Origin: Clostridiales bacterium UBA4959
GTDB lineage: Bacteria; Bacillota; Clostridia; Oscillospirales; CAG-272
NCBI GenBank assembly: GCA_002397345.1
Contig: DHAH01000095.1
Coordinates: 1-5,452 of the forward strand
DNA: 5,452 bases
Direction: 5' to 3'
Part shown: positions 4,198 through 5,452 of the stretch, in pieces
How the letters are laid out: every line of letters begins with the position of its first letter
How positions within the stretch are numbered: position 1 is the stretch's first letter
Position numbers and translations under genes: made by a program
The notes under the pieces: generated by a model
What the model was told of the DNA's origin: nothing
The model's database searches: none
What the model saw: only the letters and a program-made list of their open reading frames with translations

Positions 4198-5370
4198 TTA
4201 TATCCGGGCGACACCACTGTTACGGGCAGCCTGCGAGACTGCGGCGGCGACCTTGGCGGCTACTGATTTATCCAGCGCGCTGGGTATAATGCAGTCGGGC
4301 GCCAGCATTTCGCCGGTAACGCAGCCAGCGATAGCGTAAGCGGCGGCGATTTTCATCTCCTCATTTATATCGGACGCGCGCACATCGAGCGCGCCGCGAA
4401 AAATACCGGGGAAAGCAAGCACATTGTTAATCTGGTTGGGAAAATCGCTGCGCCCCGTACCGATTATCGCGGCACCTGCTTCACGCGCGAGGTCGGGCAT
4501 AATTTCCGGCGTGGGGTTCGCCATCGGGAACAATAACGGATTTTTCGCCATCGAGCGCACCATTTCGGGCGTGACGCAGCCGGGTGCGGACACACCTATG
4601 AATACATCCGCGCCGCGCATGGCGTCGGCAAGACTGCCGCGCTTATCCTGCGTGTTGGTCAGATTGGCAAGCTCGCGTTTAGAATCATTCAGCGTTTCGT
4701 CGCCGCGATAGATTATACCCTTCCGGTCGCACGCTACAATGTCGCGCGCGCCCAGCGCGATGAGCTGCTTGATTATCGCGACGCCTGCCGCGCCCGCGCC
4801 GTTGAGTACGATTGATATCTCTGAAAACTTCCGCCCGGTCAGCTTCAAGGCGTTTATCAGCGCGGCGGAGGTCACGACCGCCGTGCCGTGCTGGTCATCG
4901 TGGAAGATGGGTATGTCACAGCGCCGCTTGAGCTTGCGCTCAATTTCGAAACAGCGGGGCGCAGATATGTCTTCGAGGTTGATACCGCCAAAACTGCCCG
5001 CGATCAGCGCGACGGTTTCGACGATCTCGTCCACATTCTTCGAGCGCACGCAGATCGGGAAAGCGTCAACGTCCGCAAAAGTCTTGAACAGCGCGCATTT
5101 ACCCTCCATGACGGGCATTCCCGCCTCCGGGCCGATATCGCCCAGTCCGAGCACCGCCGTACCGTCGGTTACCACCGCGACGAGATTGGCGCGTCGGGTC
5201 AGATCGTAGCTTTTATTAACATCTTTTTGTATCTCAAGACAGGGCTGCGCGACGCCGGGCGTATACGCGAGCGACAGCTCCTCACGCGTAGCAATCGGCG
5301 CGCGGCAGACAACCTCGATTTTACCCCGCCATTCGTAATGTTTTTTCAGTGATTCTTCGGCTGAGTTCAT
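4198..5370 (-). CDS. NAD(P)-dependent malic enzyme, short bacterial form
   Basis: Catalyses oxidative decarboxylation of (S)-malate to pyruvate and CO2 with reduction of NAD(P)+, linking the C4-acid pool to pyruvate in the cytoplasm. The protein has 390 residues, the usual size of the single-domain-pair bacterial form without a phosphotransacetylase fusion. The N-terminal catalytic domain contains the proton-donor tyrosine region LAYTPGVAQPC (Y36), GDIGPEAGMPVMEGK (77-91) with the catalytic lysine K91, the metal ligands E133-D134 in NLEDISAPRCFEIE, and FHDDQHGTA (157-164, D158/D159). The cofactor domain has the dinucleotide loop GAGAAG (191-196), CDRKG (214-218), ANPTPEI (284-290) and PNQINNVLAFPG (311-322). 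D215 at the end of the second strand could favour NAD+, but specificity cannot be settled from sequence alone. The C-terminus (SGVARI) matches the family, so the adjacent intergenic element has not truncated it. The ATG at 5370 is supported by a ribosome binding site. The gene converges on the radical SAM gene. Confidence 0.95.
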   Translation of the reverse strand: MNSAEESLKKHYEWRGKIEVVCRAPIATREELSLAYTPGVAQPCLEIQKDVNKSYDLTRRANLVAVVTDGTAVLGLGDIGPEAGMPVMEGKCALFKTFADVDAFPICVRSKNVDEIVETVALIAGSFGGINLEDISAPRCFEIERKLKRRCDIPIFHDDQHGTAVVTSAALINALKLTGRKFSEISIVLNGAGAAGVAIIKQLIALGARDIVACDRKGIIYRGDETLNDSKRELANLTNTQDKRGSLADAMRGADVFIGVSAPGCVTPEMVRSMAKNPLLFPMANPTPEIMPDLAREAGAAIIGTGRSDFPNQINNVLAFPGIFRGALDVRASDINEEMKIAAAYAIAGCVTGEMLAPDCIIPSALDKSVAAKVAAAVSQAARNSGVARI

Positions 5371-5376
5371 GCATAA

Positions 5377-5384
5377 TCCTTTTT
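5377..5384 (-). promoter_or_regulatory. Ribosome binding site of the malic enzyme gene
   Basis: The minus strand reads AAAAAGGA, ending 6 bases before the ATG at 5370. This spacing is normal and supports the chosen start. Confidence 0.8.
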
Positions 5385-5416
5385 GAATATATATTTTAAG
5401 AAATGTCTAATTGATA

Positions 5417-5445
5417 ATTAAATTCAGACTGAAGACAAAGTCCAA
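5417..5445 (-). promoter_or_regulatory. Weak candidate promoter of the malic enzyme gene
   Basis: On the minus strand TTGGAC (5445-5440, three of six matches) and TTTAAT (5422-5417, five of six) are 17 bases apart, predicting a leader of about 40 bases. The region is AT-rich and other pairs can be drawn, such as TTATCA with TATATA 18 bases later. The true promoter may also lie beyond the window edge. Confidence 0.3.
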
Positions 5446-5452
5446 TTGAAAG

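Noticed and set aside
4047..4289. An 80-codon plus-strand open frame starting in the spacer
   Set aside because: No ribosome binding site precedes the ATG, the protein is low-complexity and unrecognised, and the frame runs antisense into the malic enzyme.
4424..5352. Plus-strand open frames of 95-156 codons inside the malic enzyme gene
   Set aside because: They are mirror frames of a complete, well-conserved malic enzyme, with no ribosome binding site or known domain.
1..5452. tRNA, rRNA, CRISPR array, transposase or phage gene
   Set aside because: I looked for these on both strands and saw no cloverleaf with a CCA-type end, no regularly spaced repeats, and no transposase or phage motifs.

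Overview
The window looks like a piece of chromosome from a moderately GC-rich Clostridia-type Firmicute, perhaps an uncultured gut Oscillospiraceae-like organism. The evidence is near-consensus sigma-A promoters, AGGA-type ribosome binding sites, a Firmicute-style HTH-TPR regulator, a radical SAM 'DNA modification/repair' family protein, and a G/C-rich hairpin element between convergent genes. The lineage is inferred from protein and promoter style only.

Layout. (1) Positions 1-1214, minus strand: mtaB, the tRNA t6A37 methylthiotransferase, complete at its N-terminus and cut off by the left window edge inside its TRAM domain. Its promoter, at 1225-1253, is almost consensus and sits so close to the ATG that the mRNA should be nearly leaderless. 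(2) Positions 1215-1420: a divergent, AT-rich intergenic region. It carries the mtaB promoter, a short direct repeat, and a striking palindrome (1370-1413) that covers the -10, the start point and the Shine-Dalgarno of the next gene. (3) Positions 1421-2551, plus strand: a 376-aa XRE-type HTH regulator with a TPR-like sensor half, closed by a 15-bp perfect-stem terminator. Its HTH half is GC-rich and its sensor half AT-rich. (4) Positions 2623-3902, plus strand: a textbook TTGACA-N17-TATAAT promoter driving a 406-aa radical SAM protein of the family annotated as putative DNA modification/repair, with a C-terminal helix-hairpin-helix. (5) Positions 3903-4197: a non-coding spacer between convergent genes, with a potential G-quadruplex, several G/C-rich hairpins, a probable bidirectional terminator, and imperfect inverted repeats at its two ends that give it the look of a MITE-like element. 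(6) Positions 4198-5370, minus strand: a complete short-form NAD(P)-dependent malic enzyme with its ribosome binding site and a weak candidate promoter.

The four genes do not form one operon or an evident pathway. mtaB and the regulator are divergent, the regulator and radical SAM gene are separated by a terminator and a new promoter, and the malic enzyme converges on the radical SAM gene. mtaB and malic enzyme are housekeeping functions. The least understood parts are the HTH-TPR regulator with its palindromic operator, the radical SAM protein without its usual partner gene in the window, and the 283-bp intergenic element.
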